Under the pieces are notes generated by a model. That model worked only from the letters and a program-made list of their open reading frames with translations, was not told the DNA's origin and ran no database searches. From Mesostigma viride (Eukaryota > Streptophyta > Mesostigmatophyceae > Mesostigmatales > Mesostigmataceae): a DNA stretch of 38,666 nucleotides. The stretch covers positions 133,501 to 172,166 of the forward strand of contig RPFO01001922.1 in the NCBI GenBank assembly GCA_009746045.1, written 5' to 3'. Both the position numbers and the translations under genes were made by a program. Position 1 is the stretch's first letter. Every line of letters begins with the position of its first letter. Positions 10,201 to 18,740 of the stretch are shown here, in pieces.

Positions 10201-11195
10201 ATTCTTACCTCGGGATCCAGCAGGCTTGCGACCTCGTCCGCCCCGCTCAGGCCGTCCACCGTCGCCTGCCCCGGGGCACGCCCGGCGTGTCCACTGTCGT
10301 CAGTCCTAGTGTCTTCCCTGCCTGCGTTCATGAAAAACAACAAAAGACCTACGCGGGTATACTACACTGTGCCGACTGGATGGGTCTGCATGCGAGCTTG
10401 AACGATCAGGGGAAGGCTTGGCTTCACTCCGTTTCCCTTGAGGGGAGCGTGGGGTCCGCATTCCTGCGCGCCCTCCCCATGAGCCCTTTGTTCACACTGG
10501 TTCCGGCCCTTTACGCCATCGCTCTCCGCCACCAGCTCTTTGCCCCGCAACCTCTCATCACGGCGGGTGCGTCCTGCGGCAGCTGCGGGCTTGCTCTGGA
10601 TACTACTGGGACGCACTACATCGCGTGCATGGGTGGCCAGCAGAACCAGAACTGGTTCCTCTATCTCCATACCGCTCTCCTCCGGGTGGTGTGTGCCATG
10701 GTTCGGTCGGTCTTTCCCCACTCCACCATCAAGTGCGAGGACGCGGATGGGGCCGCCCTCTACTCACCCAACCACCGCCCCGACATTACCGTGCTTGACT
10801 ACGACGGGCAGGGTTGCCACCTGCTCATCGATGTCTCCGTGGCTCGGCCGCTTTCCGGTCGCCACATCCTCCGGGCGGCTGTGGATGCCGGCGCTGCTGC
10901 CGCTGTGGCTGAGCGCGACAAGTTTGCCTCCTACGGCAATGTGGGGCCCCACCGGGTCATCCCCTTTGTCCTTGAGGAGTTCGGGGCCATGGGCCCCAAG
11001 ACAGCGGAGTTTTTCCACGAGTGCTGCCAGCGCCGTGAAGACCGCCTCGACCTCGAGGGTCAGACCGCCCCGTGGTCGGCCCGCACGTGGTCCTCGTATT
11101 GGCGGCAGCGTCTGTCACTCGCCCTCACTCGCACCGTGGCTGATGTGTTATTCCGCCGCACCCGGGCCGACTTTGTCGCGACCCATGCGGTCTAG
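7275..11195 (+). CDS. LINE copy 2 polyprotein: RING-H2, zinc fingers, RT, RLE endonuclease
   Basis: Reverse transcriptase and endonuclease for target-primed integration. Numbered from 7275 (a GTG, taken as a reading-frame edge; the frame is open upstream): RING-H2 65-107 (C-x2-C-x15-C-x-H-x2-H-x2-C-x11-C-x2-C); C2H2 finger C227/C237/H250/H255; C2HC finger C271/C276/H288/C292; RT about 590-860 with RPIACGEV, motif A D667, motif B GTQQGDPLGP 722-731, catalytic YMDD 757-760. The C-terminal RLE has C1101-x2-C1104-x9-H1114-x3-C1118, E1155, R1168-P1169-D1170 and D1186. This zinc cluster plus RPD layout is diagnostic of R2-type LINE endonucleases. All catalytic residues are present and the frame is open to TAG at 11193-11195, so the enzyme part could be active. 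N-terminal C2H2-type fingers in R2-like elements bind target DNA; the RING would be an addition. Confidence 0.9.
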   Translation: MPAILHDVLELAGIPHVWHPAGPRRRLLSADEIARLPSWELGWDAAPAHYGPAHLVDVTASGPSCPICLDLPRPGDGLCRLPACGHVFHQACIATSLHATSATCPLCRAAVLSPLPPGVLPLGPSPVSVRRQSHAPAPTPASPVRGRGSRAGLAASSSAPLPAVGAVPAPVLSSAATSPADRPAAGPALGSAAAVVPLAEGAPDPSPSRPGPAQPGGRTPSDGFHYCQVDGPLGDPCGARLPNRNSLLVHIRASHPHITEAAMRAMDCYRCPAAHCQRIFSIHGRYQHERQCRRQTPQNGLPGGPAAAPASRSGAAPRSAPAPPPASQGTSDPGDLSAGWAFLATLPFAACARNPCMTLPDVPHRARSLFTRCALLSLARMHSHPLDELGHKLFLVTPRLLLAPLERGVRGVQGAVIARCRRFLLGDWEGLWALQPPASTRVSGAASFARVEADVMRLVKVGELSRAMQKLELTALAPSTPPTLQALRDLHPDEPAFAVPAPATPPPPPIVLDLDIFTAVLKDLPNASSTGPSGWRYEHLSVMAGHGGATALFEAAADLAAGSLAPAARPWLAGARLIALLKDDVPPPAGRVRPIACGEVLRKLVSKVICRQKAPEFRAYFCPNRSDTEESVAAQLGVATKGGSDIIVHTVQAYLETHPTHVALKVDCHNAFNAVTKASIFEAVGEAFPDLLAWTAACYGEPTQLSFLMEDGTFADIASRTGTQQGDPLGPFYLSAPLHKALQGVHAAHPDVVLLAYMDDIHALGPADAVVAALAALEVAMAAINLRLTLPKCAVFSPQGDCSGFPAAIPGALARARGFSCLGVPVGDPDYVEEELRATVEQRTHVLETWARLKDPQTKGLLLWFCAHPRVVHWLRGAPPHLVRLAAEGHDERIQAALQVLLPGPSLPAHSMRLATLPCRMGGCGLTRAARLAPAAFLGSVAQAWAEIRRLVPSAVSAIPDLVTPSPFPFVQAVQDSYLGIQQACDLVRPAQAVHRRLPRGTPGVSTVVSPSVFPACVHEKQQKTYAGILHCADWMGLHASLNDQGKAWLHSVSLEGSVGSAFLRALPMSPLFTLVPALYAIALRHQLFAPQPLITAGASCGSCGLALDTTGTHYIACMGGQQNQNWFLYLHTALLRVVCAMVRSVFPHSTIKCEDADGAALYSPNHRPDITVLDYDGQGCHLLIDVSVARPLSGRHILRAAVDAGAAAAVAERDKFASYGNVGPHRVIPFVLEEFGAMGPKTAEFFHECCQRREDRLDLEGQTAPWSARTWSSYWRQRLSLALTRTVADVLFRRTRADFVATHAV

Positions 11196-11404
11196 ATCCC
11201 TTCCAGGCCTGCATGGTGGGCCGGCAGCGCTGTTGCTGCGTGTAGTTTTGTGATGTATAGTTAGTTGTACCTTGTGCCGCTGGCGTGATCCTTGGATGTC
11301 TGTGTCAGATTACTATTAATTTCTTCAGGGTTATTCTCCCAGTTATCGGGTTTTTCCTTATGTTGCATGCCTATCTCACCTCCGTAATCTATCATTCTCA
11401 ATGA
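11196..11404 (+). other. 3' UTR of LINE copy 2 (family B)
   Basis: About 210 bp between the stop codon and the TA microsatellite. It is unlike the family A 3' UTR of copies 1, 3 and 4. There is no poly(A) tail; the element ends in (AT)n. Confidence 0.65.
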
Positions 11405-11430
11405 ATATATATATATATATATATATATAA
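11405..11430. repeat. (TA)n joining the tails of LINE copies 2 and 3
   Basis: About 25 bp of pure alternating AT. On its left is the plus-strand 3' end of copy 2, on its right the minus-strand 3' end of copy 3 (ATTACTTACAGCAGAG, the reverse complement of the family A end). The two elements are therefore tail to tail across one microsatellite. Confidence 0.9.
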
Positions 11431-13655
11431 TTACTTACAGCAGAGTGAAATCACTCAAACCAAAGCAAACGCCCAGCTATAAACCTATATACAGAGCCAT
11501 GTCAAAGCTCTATACTACTACGATAAGACCAATGGAAACGCCTAACGGGAGGAACCTAATAGCCCTGCTGCACCGCAAAATCAGCCCGCGTACGGCGGAG
11601 CATGATGTCAGCCATGGCCCGAGTCAGCGCCACCGACAAGCGCTGACGCCAATATGACGTCCAGGTCCGCGCCGACCATGGGGCCCGCTGGCCCTCCAGG
11701 TCCAGCCGGTCCTCCCGGAGCCGGCAACACTCCTTGAAGAAGGCGGAGGTCAGGGGCCCCATGGCCCCAAACTCCTCCAGGACAAAGGGCACCACACGAT
11801 GGTGCCCGACGTCGCCGTAGGCCAGGAGCTTGGCCCGCTCCGCCCGGTCCGCCGTGTAACCTGCCGTGAGGGAGGCCCCAGCCACGTGGCTAAGAGCCAA
11901 GGGCCGCGCCACCGAAACGTCAATAAGCAGATGCCGGCCACCCCCCTCAAAGTCCAGCACCACGATGTCAGGCCGGTGGTTGGGGGAATAGAAGGCAGCG
12001 CCATCCGCATCCTCGGACCGGATGTTCGCGTGGGGGAAAACCGACCGAATCATGGCGAGCACCACCGTCAGGAGGACAGTGTGCAAATACAAATACCAAT
12101 TCTGATTCTGTTGGCCCCCCATGCAGGCAAGGTAGTGAGTCCCCGTGGGATCCAGCGGCTGCCCACAGCTACCACAAGGCCGCCCGGCCGGAACAAGAGG
12201 CTGCGGGGCAAATAGCTGGTGCCGGAGCGCCACCGAGTAGTGGCTGGGAGCCAAGGCGAATGGGGGGGCCATGGGAAGAGCACGAAGGTACGCCGAGCCC
12301 ACACTCCGCAAGGAAAGCGAGAACAGCCACGCACGTCCCTGGGCGTTGAGGTCCGCGAAAAGAGCAATCCAATCAGCCGTGTGCAGAATACCCGCGTAGG
12401 TTTTCTGGTGTTTATCGATGACGCGAGCAGGGAATGCGGCGGGAGATTGAACGGAGGCGACCGAGGGAGTGCCGCGAGGGAGGTGGCGCTGTACCGCCTG
12501 AGCGGCACGGACGGGAGAACAGGCCTGCTGGATCTCAGCATAGGCCTCCTGGATGGCGGTGACGAAGGGCAAAGGGCTGCTGGGGTCCAGGAGGTCAGGC
12601 GCTGCCGTTGCCAAAAGGGGCAGGAGCCGGCAGCTTTCCGCCCACGACTGAGCGACGGAGCCCAAAAATGCTGCTGGGGCCAGCCGGGCGGCACGAGTCA
12701 GACCGCAGCCACCCATCCGTGCAGGCAGGGAGGCAATGCGAATAGCATGTGGCGGGAGGTCGGGGCCCGGGACCAGCTGCGCCAAGGCCGACTGGATGCG
12801 TTCGTCGTGGCCCTCGGCGGCCAGCCGGACCTGAGACGGAAGAGCGCCCCGGAGCCAGTGAACGACGCGAGGGTGAGCGCAAAACCACAGAAGCAGACCC
12901 TTGGTCTGCGAATCATGAAGGCGCGCAATCAAGGGCAGTACCTCAGTGCGTGCCTCGAGGGCGGCCCGCAGAGCATCGATGACAAACGCGGGGTCGCCAA
13001 CCGGAACGCCGAGGACATCCAACCCATGGAGGCGCTCGTCCCGGCCCAAGAGCTGGGGCGGAAAGCCGGAGCAATCACCTTGGGGCGAGTACACCGCGCA
13101 CTTGGCAAGGGTCAACTGGAGGTTGATGTCGGCCACCGCGGTCTGCAGTGCCAGCAGAGCCGCGGTGGTGTCCGGCACAGGGCCCAGCAGGTAGATATCA
13201 TCCAAGTAGGCCTGAATAGCGACCGCCGGGTGGGCAGCATGGACCGCTTGGAGGCAACCCTGGAGGGGGGCGGCAAAGTACAGGGGTCCCAGGGGGTCCC
13301 CTTGCTGGGTGCCCGACCGCGACAGCAGGCCGCCGCGAGTGCCGTCCTCCATGATGTGAACCAGTTGGCCGGGCTGGCCGTAGCACACGGCTGTCCAAGC
13401 GTACAAGTCCTCGAAGGACTCCATGACGGCCGCAAACATGCTGGCGCGGGACAGACTGTTGAACGCGTTGTGGCAGTCGACCTTGACGACAGCGTGGGTG
13501 GGGTGGGCCTCGAGGTAGGCCTGCACCGAATGGATGAGGATATCCGCCCCGCCTGGAGTCGTCACCCCCAGCTGGGCCGCCACCGAGGTCTCACCCGCTG
13601 CGAGGGGCGGGCAGAAAAAGGCACGGAGCTCGGGCGCCTTTTGGCGGCAGATCAC
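11431..13655 (-). mobile_element. RLE-type LINE, copy 3 (family A), 5'-truncated, inverted
   Basis: Reverse-strand copy containing the 3' UTR and RT/RLE coding region. Homology to copy 1 stops abruptly at 13655, which corresponds to about position 1654 of copy 1. Nucleotide differences from copy 1 are very few: one extra G in a G run, one codon change just after YLDD, and a 3-bp insertion in the 3' UTR. It must be a very recent copy of the same source. Confidence 0.9.
11556..13655 (-). pseudogene. LINE copy 3 RT and RLE endonuclease, N-terminus missing
   Basis: One uninterrupted frame of about 699 codons from the truncation point to TAG, reading from the ICRQKAPE segment at the start of the RT to the end of the polyprotein. 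It retains RT motif A (KVDCHNAF), GTQQGDPLGP, YLDD (13197-13208), the CCHC cluster and the RPD...IDV endonuclease core. It lacks the PHD, RING and zinc fingers and the first RT motifs (RPIACGEV region), and has no promoter array, so it is a dead 5'-truncated insertion although its frame is clean. It is a useful control: where copy 1 has G5, this copy has G6 and keeps the frame. Confidence 0.85.
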
Positions 13656-13690
13656 TGCATATATATATAGACTGCATATATATACCTAAT
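13656..13690. repeat. TA-rich filler between LINE copies 3 and 4
   Basis: 35 bp containing two direct copies of an ACTGCATATATATA-like string, between the truncated 5' end of inverted copy 3 and the start of copy 4. It looks like target-derived or template-switch filler. Confidence 0.7.
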
Positions 13691-13838
13691 AGCAGGGCTA
13701 TTAGGTTCCTCCCGTTAGGCGTTTCCATTGGTCTTATCGTAGTATAGAGCTTTGACATGGCTCTGTATATAGGTTTATAGCTGGGCGTTTGCTTTGGTTT
13801 GAGTGATTTCACTCTGCTGTAAGTAATTATATTTTTAA
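13691..13838 (+). mobile_element. LINE copy 4, 148-bp 3'-end stub (family A)
   Basis: Starts with AGCAGGGCTATTAGG, the last codons and stop of the family A polyprotein, and runs through the whole 3' UTR to the shared 3' end and an AT-rich tail. It is the inverted counterpart of 11431-11580, so copy 3 and copy 4 together have about 147-bp inverted ends pointing outward. Confidence 0.9.
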
Positions 13839-14280
13839 ATATATTAAAAATTTTTAATATATATACTGCCTTTGTGTCATATTAGTGTGCAGATGTCATC
13901 TAGCATTGGCACGTTACGTTTCCCCGCTGCTATGTCATCCCCTAAGAAACCGCTATCAAGGTTTTGCCCCTATGAAGGCACTTTGGGGATGGTAGGCTTG
14001 AAGCTCACTGCATGCCTGGAGTGCTATGGCGTTGTAGCGTTATATCTTTGAAGGTGTGGGGAAAATAGCTACACTGCTTATTTGGGTCTGACCTTGACGT
14101 GGGAGACTCCACATGAGTTGACTATAACCCAAAAAAATTGGGCTTTGCATTGCATGACCCATGTTCCTTGCAGCCTCTTGGCTACATGAGGGGGTCTTAG
14201 TTTACAAGACCCATGTGACTTCAAGTTACAATTTCACATAGCCAGGCTGAGAATTACATGCAGTGTTTTTTTTAAGGTTT
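13839..14280. other. Intergenic DNA, no gene seen
   Basis: Moderate-GC sequence starting with the AT-rich tail of copy 4 (to about 13867). I see no convincing reading frame, RNA gene or repeat in the rest. Confidence 0.6.
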
Positions 14281-14298
14281 TCGTTACTAGTGGCGCTA

Positions 14299-15245
14299 GG
14301 CCACTTGTGGCGTTTCGAACTAGGAAAACTGCAGTTTACTCGGCCAATGTGTGGCTTTAAGCCAATTAAAATTGGGCTTGGCACGGCCACGTGTGGCGGG
14401 CTGGCTTTTTGGTGCAGCAAATGACCCTGCCGGCAGCGGGGTCAGCGCGGCGCGGCGCCGTACTGGCTGTATGTTGTTGTTGTTGTTGTTGTTGTTTCCC
14501 ACTGGCTGTATGTACACAAGGCGGGCGAGCGTCTCCGTCTCAGGCATCGGCGCCGGGCGTACTTGGTAAATTAACAACAACGATTACATACTAGTGCCGA
14601 AAGTCGAATCACATTAGTCAATTCAGTACGGCTGGCGATAGTACCACCGATACTAAATATATCCGGCCCTCGGCCACTATAGATTCTCTGCTGCCCTTGG
14701 GCGGCGTGGGACACAACAACAACAACAACGGCTGGCGAGTGACTGAAGTGAGGCGCCAGCCGCCAGGCCGCCAGCCAGCTGAAGCCTGAACAGTGACAAA
14801 GCACACAAGCTGCTTGCCACTTGGCACTTGGCCGGGCTCTACCGCCTCTACGTACATGCACTTCCGGGTAAATGGGTATTTTTATTAACCAATAGGAATA
14901 TCAGTAGGTGAAGAGGTACCACGTATCGACCCTCTGGTTACCCTCTACGTACATGCACTTATGCAGTCAGTAAGTTAGTCAGTCATAGTAGTACTCATAG
15001 TAGTATTCTAGTACTAGGGAGGCTTGTGGCGGAACGCCGGCCGGAAAACCGGCTGACACCGCCAATTGTGGCGTAACCTGTACTAGAGTGAACTTCAGGC
15101 ACGGCCACCCTGTGGCGAAACGAAACTACAAAGTAGAACAGCACGGCCAAATTGTGGCTTCTTGGGAGCCCTGTCAAAGTGGGTGGCACCGCCACATTTT
15201 GCCAAAAAAAGTGCCACACCGCCACATTTGGCGGCATATCGCCAC
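14299..15245. repeat. Scattered GCCA(C)...(G)TGGC short palindromes
   Basis: At least seven copies of a short inverted motif lie in this otherwise featureless stretch: 14300-14311 (GCCACTTGTGGC), 14343-14355, 14386-14397 (GCCACGTGTGGC), 15061-15072 (GCCAATTGTGGC), 15104-15116 (GCCACCCTGTGGC), 15146-15158, and degenerate copies at 15191-15203 and 15221-15234. Several are preceded by GCAC or CACC. They may be remnants of one small repeat family. No function is known to me. Confidence 0.55.
14472..14497. repeat. (GTT)n microsatellite
   Basis: About eight GTT units, flanked on both sides by ACTGGCTGTATG. A (CAA)n tract of about six units lies in opposite sense at 14713-14729, so the two could pair across a 215-bp loop. 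Confidence 0.85.
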
Positions 15246-15375
15246 TAAAAAAAACACTGATTACATGCCAAGACCATATACCACATTTTTTTATATATCT
15301 AAGAGAATTCATAACTGGCCTCAGATACCCCATATCATGCTTGCTTCATTAGATGTGTTTAATTGAAATAAAGTG

Positions 15376-15401
15376 TTATAACGCAAAAAATTGCGTTATA
15401 A
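15376..15401. other. Perfect 11-bp inverted repeat with 4-nt loop
   Basis: TTATAACGCAA / TTGCGTTATAA separated by AAAA. It stands alone, with no adjacent gene to terminate or regulate that I can recognise. It could be a DNA hairpin, a protein-binding palindrome or the end of a decayed small transposon. Confidence 0.75.
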
Positions 15402-16500
15402 TTGTGCTAACGCGAGTTAATAAGGTCTGCCAGCAGCTTGTGCGTGCCGGAGCTTGCGTGATGTCTCATCAGTTCATGCGTGGCATAAGTAAGTACTAGT
15501 GCGTGCCATCTGTGCGCAGAGGCATGCCAAGTGTACCGACGTTCTAGATCGACGGCAAGAAAGGGGCAAAGACTACGGTACCGCCTCCGCACGCTATGCC
15601 TTCTTCAGTCCTGCATTGCATGGATAGAAAACAAGCCGGGCCGGCCCTGCAGCGAGTCGGCAAGCAGTCAACTGAAGTAACTATGAATCATTCTCGCAGA
15701 AATGGAGTCAAGTAGCGAGCATGCCCGAGAGTTTTGTTACTGGCCGGCACACCCAGATAACTGCCTGTGGGTCGGAGCCCTATATAAGACTAAACTGATT
15801 GATTGACTCAAGGGCCGGAATGCACTTTGACGGGTCACATGCCTGAGACGCAGTCACGTGTCTATTAATTAATTAATGAATGCCTGAGACGCAGGTTCCA
15901 TGGACAAAACAGGTGAAGGTCGACAGAATTGATTAGAGGCAAACACGGTCGGTGGAAGGACGGACTCATGTCACAAGTCTCAACTTGAATCAGGTCCGCT
16001 ACCGATTTTCCGGTGAAATGGGTGTTAGTTTATTTCCATATAACAGTGTGACCCAGGGAAGGCCCACACTAAATCACTAATCGAAAATTACTTGGGAAAT
16101 GTTGTCTCGGGCTGATGGACATGTGTGCCCCTCAATTGCGGAGTTAAATTGGATGTATAATTGAATGAAATACATTATTACATTCCATGCATCGATGCTC
16201 GAGTCATCGCGATATCTGAATATCTTACATAATTACAGACCCATCAATTGGAAGATCAGAAAGCTCCAGTGCATCTGCTCTACGACCGGACGTCTCAATC
16301 GTACGTAGTGCTTTCGAGTTATAATTACCCTCAATGTATGTCTGGAAAATCCACGTGCAGGCAGTGTCAAATGCATGGTATATGAACTAGTTATGTACAT
16401 GTCAAGATGATGACAGTCAAGCGAGGCCATACATGTTGACGGACAAGTGAGCCTGTAGACCTACGTCGATCCCCAGTTCCTCGATGTCGTGCGCAGCCCC
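15402..16500. other. Intergenic DNA, no gene seen
   Basis: About 1.1 kb of mixed-composition DNA with frequent stops in all frames. The only structure noted is a direct repeat TGCCTGAGACGCAG (about 15840 and 15881) separated by a TTAATTAATTAA-type tract. Confidence 0.55.
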
Positions 16501-16522
16501 GATATCATCAGATTTCCAATCC

Positions 16523-16610
16523 CCAACGGCCGTCGGCTCCGCAAAATCCACGTTCGCGATTAAACAGTGCAACCGCGAGGGCCGTTCTAACTTGTAATCC
16601 ACCTATATAA
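16523..16610 (+). promoter_or_regulatory. Possible promoter: MSA-like AACGGCC sites and a TATA box
   Basis: CCCAACGGCCGTC near 16523, a second AACGGCC in reverse (GGCCGTT, about 16580) and CTATATAA at 16603-16610. Plant MSA elements (YCYAACGGYYA, bound by MYB3R factors) drive G2/M genes (family knowledge). Here the resemblance is to the first ten positions. Downstream lies only a short unidentified frame. Confidence 0.3.
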
Positions 16611-16629
16611 TGGGCTCCGTCTCGTCACC

Positions 16630-16899
16630 GTGCGTTCGCATCAACAGGACAGCCACGGGTGTCGCGACGTCTCGGACGCTGTGCACTACACGCATCATCT
16701 CGGTCATCGCAGCCGTCGAGCACGTCACAAGCATCAATTATTCTCTGGACGAATTCTCGTGACCGTGTTGATATTAATGTCTGCCAACTTCACGACTGTG
16801 AACAGCAGCCTCACGCACGTCCGGTCCATCCGACTCCGTCAGGCGGTGTTGCGAATGGCGTCCTGCGTGCAAAAACCAGTACATGAAGGACAATAATGT
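16630..16899 (+). CDS. Doubtful short open frame downstream of the TATA box
   Basis: 88 codons read from GTG at 16630 to TAA; the only internal ATG starts come late. I recognise no domain, signal peptide or membrane segment with confidence. It lies 20 bp after the CTATATAA at 16603, which is the only argument for it. It may equally be chance, or one exon of a spliced gene. Treat it as a placeholder, not as a gene call. Confidence 0.12.
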
Positions 16900-17154
16900 T
16901 AGCCCGTTAGACAGATTTGTCTGTGGTTCCGCTTACAGCAGTACTAATCACCCGTTACGCGGATTTCGGGCAAGTGGGTATCCTCCTACATTACATGTAT
17001 CCAATTATGGACGGGAGATTTAAAATGGGAAACAAGTATCAGCGAACCCAGAATCAAGGTATCCACGCAACGGTTTTGAAGAAACGGCTATGTACATATA
17101 GACACAATGAACTGAACAAAACTTTAGTAGCTCACTCGTCGTTCACTTGTTAGT
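16900..17154. other. Intergenic DNA, nothing recognised
   Basis: No convincing frame or repeat. Confidence 0.5.
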
Positions 17155-17274
17155 CGTAACGGAGGCAGTCATTCAGTCAGTTTGCAAGTTCAGTTGGCAA
17201 GTACGGAAACACACGCAAGTGCGTAACGGAGGCAGTCAGTCAGTCAGTTTGCAAGTGCAGTTGGCAAGTACGGA
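17155..17274. repeat. 67-bp tandem duplication
   Basis: CGTAACGGAGGCAGTC...GTACGGA occurs at 17155-17207 and again at 17222-17274 with few differences. Each copy contains CAGTCAGT steps. AACGG, the MYB core, is present in both. Confidence 0.8.
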
Positions 17275-17578
17275 CCACCAACCGCGTGTGTACGTCCATG
17301 ATATCGCAATAATATAATCAAGAATAACAGGGAACGGTTAATGTATCCTTTACGCAGCTTTTTCGTTCAGGGCATGTTGAAATAACGAAAGTGGGGTCAG
17401 GTGTTCGAACCTTCCAAGTGCCGAATTTTTTACGAACCAGCGCATTCACGAACCTTGCACTGGGGACGCGGTGGACGTGTACCATTACCCCGGCCTAATT
17501 CTAGCATTGTACACAAGGGGCGGTGGCTAGCAGTAAAGAAGGGCATCCTAGTCATAACGCTGGGCAAGTTTAAAAGCA

Positions 17579-18270
17579 CCAACGGCCGTTGAGTAGGAAA
17601 AAAAAAGAGCAGGAGAAGAGCACGTCGACGTTTCAACAGCAAGACAAAAATATTGAACCCCGAGTACCAATGAAAATGCTTTCATGCATGTCCACCCCGA
17701 CGAGGCACAAATTCATGCATGCCCACCCCGACGAGGCACAAATTAATGAACGACAGATTTCTCACCCCCCCCCGGCACATGGAACAAGTGCCATCGCACG
17801 CACACACTTTGTAGACAGGAGAGTTTCGAGAGTCCAACGGCCGTTGGCTCGGAGAAATTGACAGTACACCCGTAAAGACATTAAAATTATCACTTTGTTG
17901 TCTTATGTGTGCCGTGTCATTTCCCAAGGTCAAAAGCCGTCAACTTCTGCACCTCTTGTCCCTCCCACCCGTACGCACTAAGCATGCCCACCTTACACTA
18001 CCACATGTGGCTCTTGAGAAAACTCCCCCCGACGATGCACATGTGCCATTCACGCACACACCTTCAGACAAGGCTATCAGTTTTTCGAAGTCCAACGGCC
18101 GTTGGCTCCGAGAAATGCTGTTACAACTCAAAATTACAATGGTGACATCCACGAGCTAGTGGTACGCCGAACAAGTGCTTGTATGACATATGGCGACTGC
18201 CCGTGAGGAAAAGTCCACCACCACACACGGTCAGTTTTTTGAGTCCAACGGCCGTTGGCTCCGAGAAATG
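17579..18270. promoter_or_regulatory. Repeated palindrome CCAACGGCCGTTGG (MSA-like)
   Basis: Copies at 17579-17591 (CCAACGGCCGTTG), 17834-17847, 18092-18105 and 18245-18258, plus a decayed start at 18397. The 14-bp version is a perfect palindrome. Three copies continue as CTC(C/G)GAGAAAT, so they belong to a larger diverged repeat that also includes a C-rich stretch and CACGCACACAC upstream. The palindrome presents TCCAACGGCC, close to the plant MSA consensus. Whether it is a regulatory array or only a repeated sequence cannot be told here. Confidence 0.6.
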
Positions 18271-18396
18271 CTGTTACAACGCAAAATTACAATGGTGACA
18301 TACATGAGCTAGTGGTACGCCGAACAAGTGCTTGTATGACATATGGCGACTGCCCGTGAGGAAAAGTCCACCACCACACACGGACAGTTTTTTGAC
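18091..18396. repeat. 153-bp tandem duplication
   Basis: Two near-identical 153-bp units (18091-18243 and 18244-18396) beginning TCCAACGGCCGTTGG, with the start of a third at 18397. Differences are a few substitutions. The high identity shows recent duplication. Confidence 0.9.
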
Positions 18397-18409
18397 TCCA
18401 ACGCAAGAA

Positions 18410-18735
18410 CAGACGTAATGCACACCAAGTGACCAAGTGGCAAGATAAAGACACCCTTGCCAATCTCTACCCACAAAAACTTAGCCCCGAAATCCGTAGC
18501 CCCGAAATCCGTGATTGATTTGTACATTGTAGATGACAATGCAGCGATCACATGTATTCTGAAACCAACACGTTTTTACCTAGTTATCATGGTAACCAAT
18601 TTATGGTTACCTAGTTATCCATGGCTAGAAAGTTGTAAATACACGATGTGGCCACACACGCCATAGATGAAAATCATAACCAGATCACGCACATGATCAT
18701 GGAAGGGGACTCTATTGATCTCAAAAAAGAAAGCT
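18410..18735. other. Intergenic DNA, nothing recognised
   Basis: No gene or strong repeat beyond small direct repeats such as CCGAAATCCGT (about 18484 and 18500). Confidence 0.5.
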
Positions 18736-18740
18736 CAAGA

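Larger units (their letters stand above)
5860..11404 (+). mobile_element. RLE-type LINE, copy 2 (family B), nearly complete
   Basis: This is the most complete LINE in the window: GC-rich leader, long coding region (5989-11195, one apparent frameshift), 3' UTR (11196-11404) and (TA)n tail. If the 231-bp monomers belong to it, it starts at about 4012. Its protein aligns along its whole length with copy 1 but is clearly diverged, and its 3' UTR is different, so it is a second family. No apurinic endonuclease domain is visible. The C-terminal RLE places it with the R2/CRE/NeSL-like branches of LINEs (family knowledge). Confidence 0.9.

Noticed and set aside
6304-10343. Several 280-420-codon minus-strand frames across LINE copy 2
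   Set aside because: Shadows of the GC-rich sense frame, which has full zinc-finger, RT and endonuclease motifs.
11431-13655. Ordinary twin-primed LINE inversion
   Set aside because: Both inverted segments contain the same RNA 3' end, whereas twin priming gives consecutive, non-overlapping parts of one RNA.
12219-13670. Long open frame (about 480 codons) antisense to LINE copy 3, and its equivalent against copy 1
   Set aside because: Mirror of the RT coding strand caused by high GC; composition is meaningless and the sense strand has clear RT motifs.
11431-13838. DNA transposon with 147-bp terminal inverted repeats
   Set aside because: The inverted ends are both LINE 3' UTRs and the interior is LINE RT; no transposase is present.
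15088-15366. 92-codon frame in the palindrome region
   Set aside because: Runs through decayed palindromic repeats, no recognisable domain, and no promoter or conserved start.
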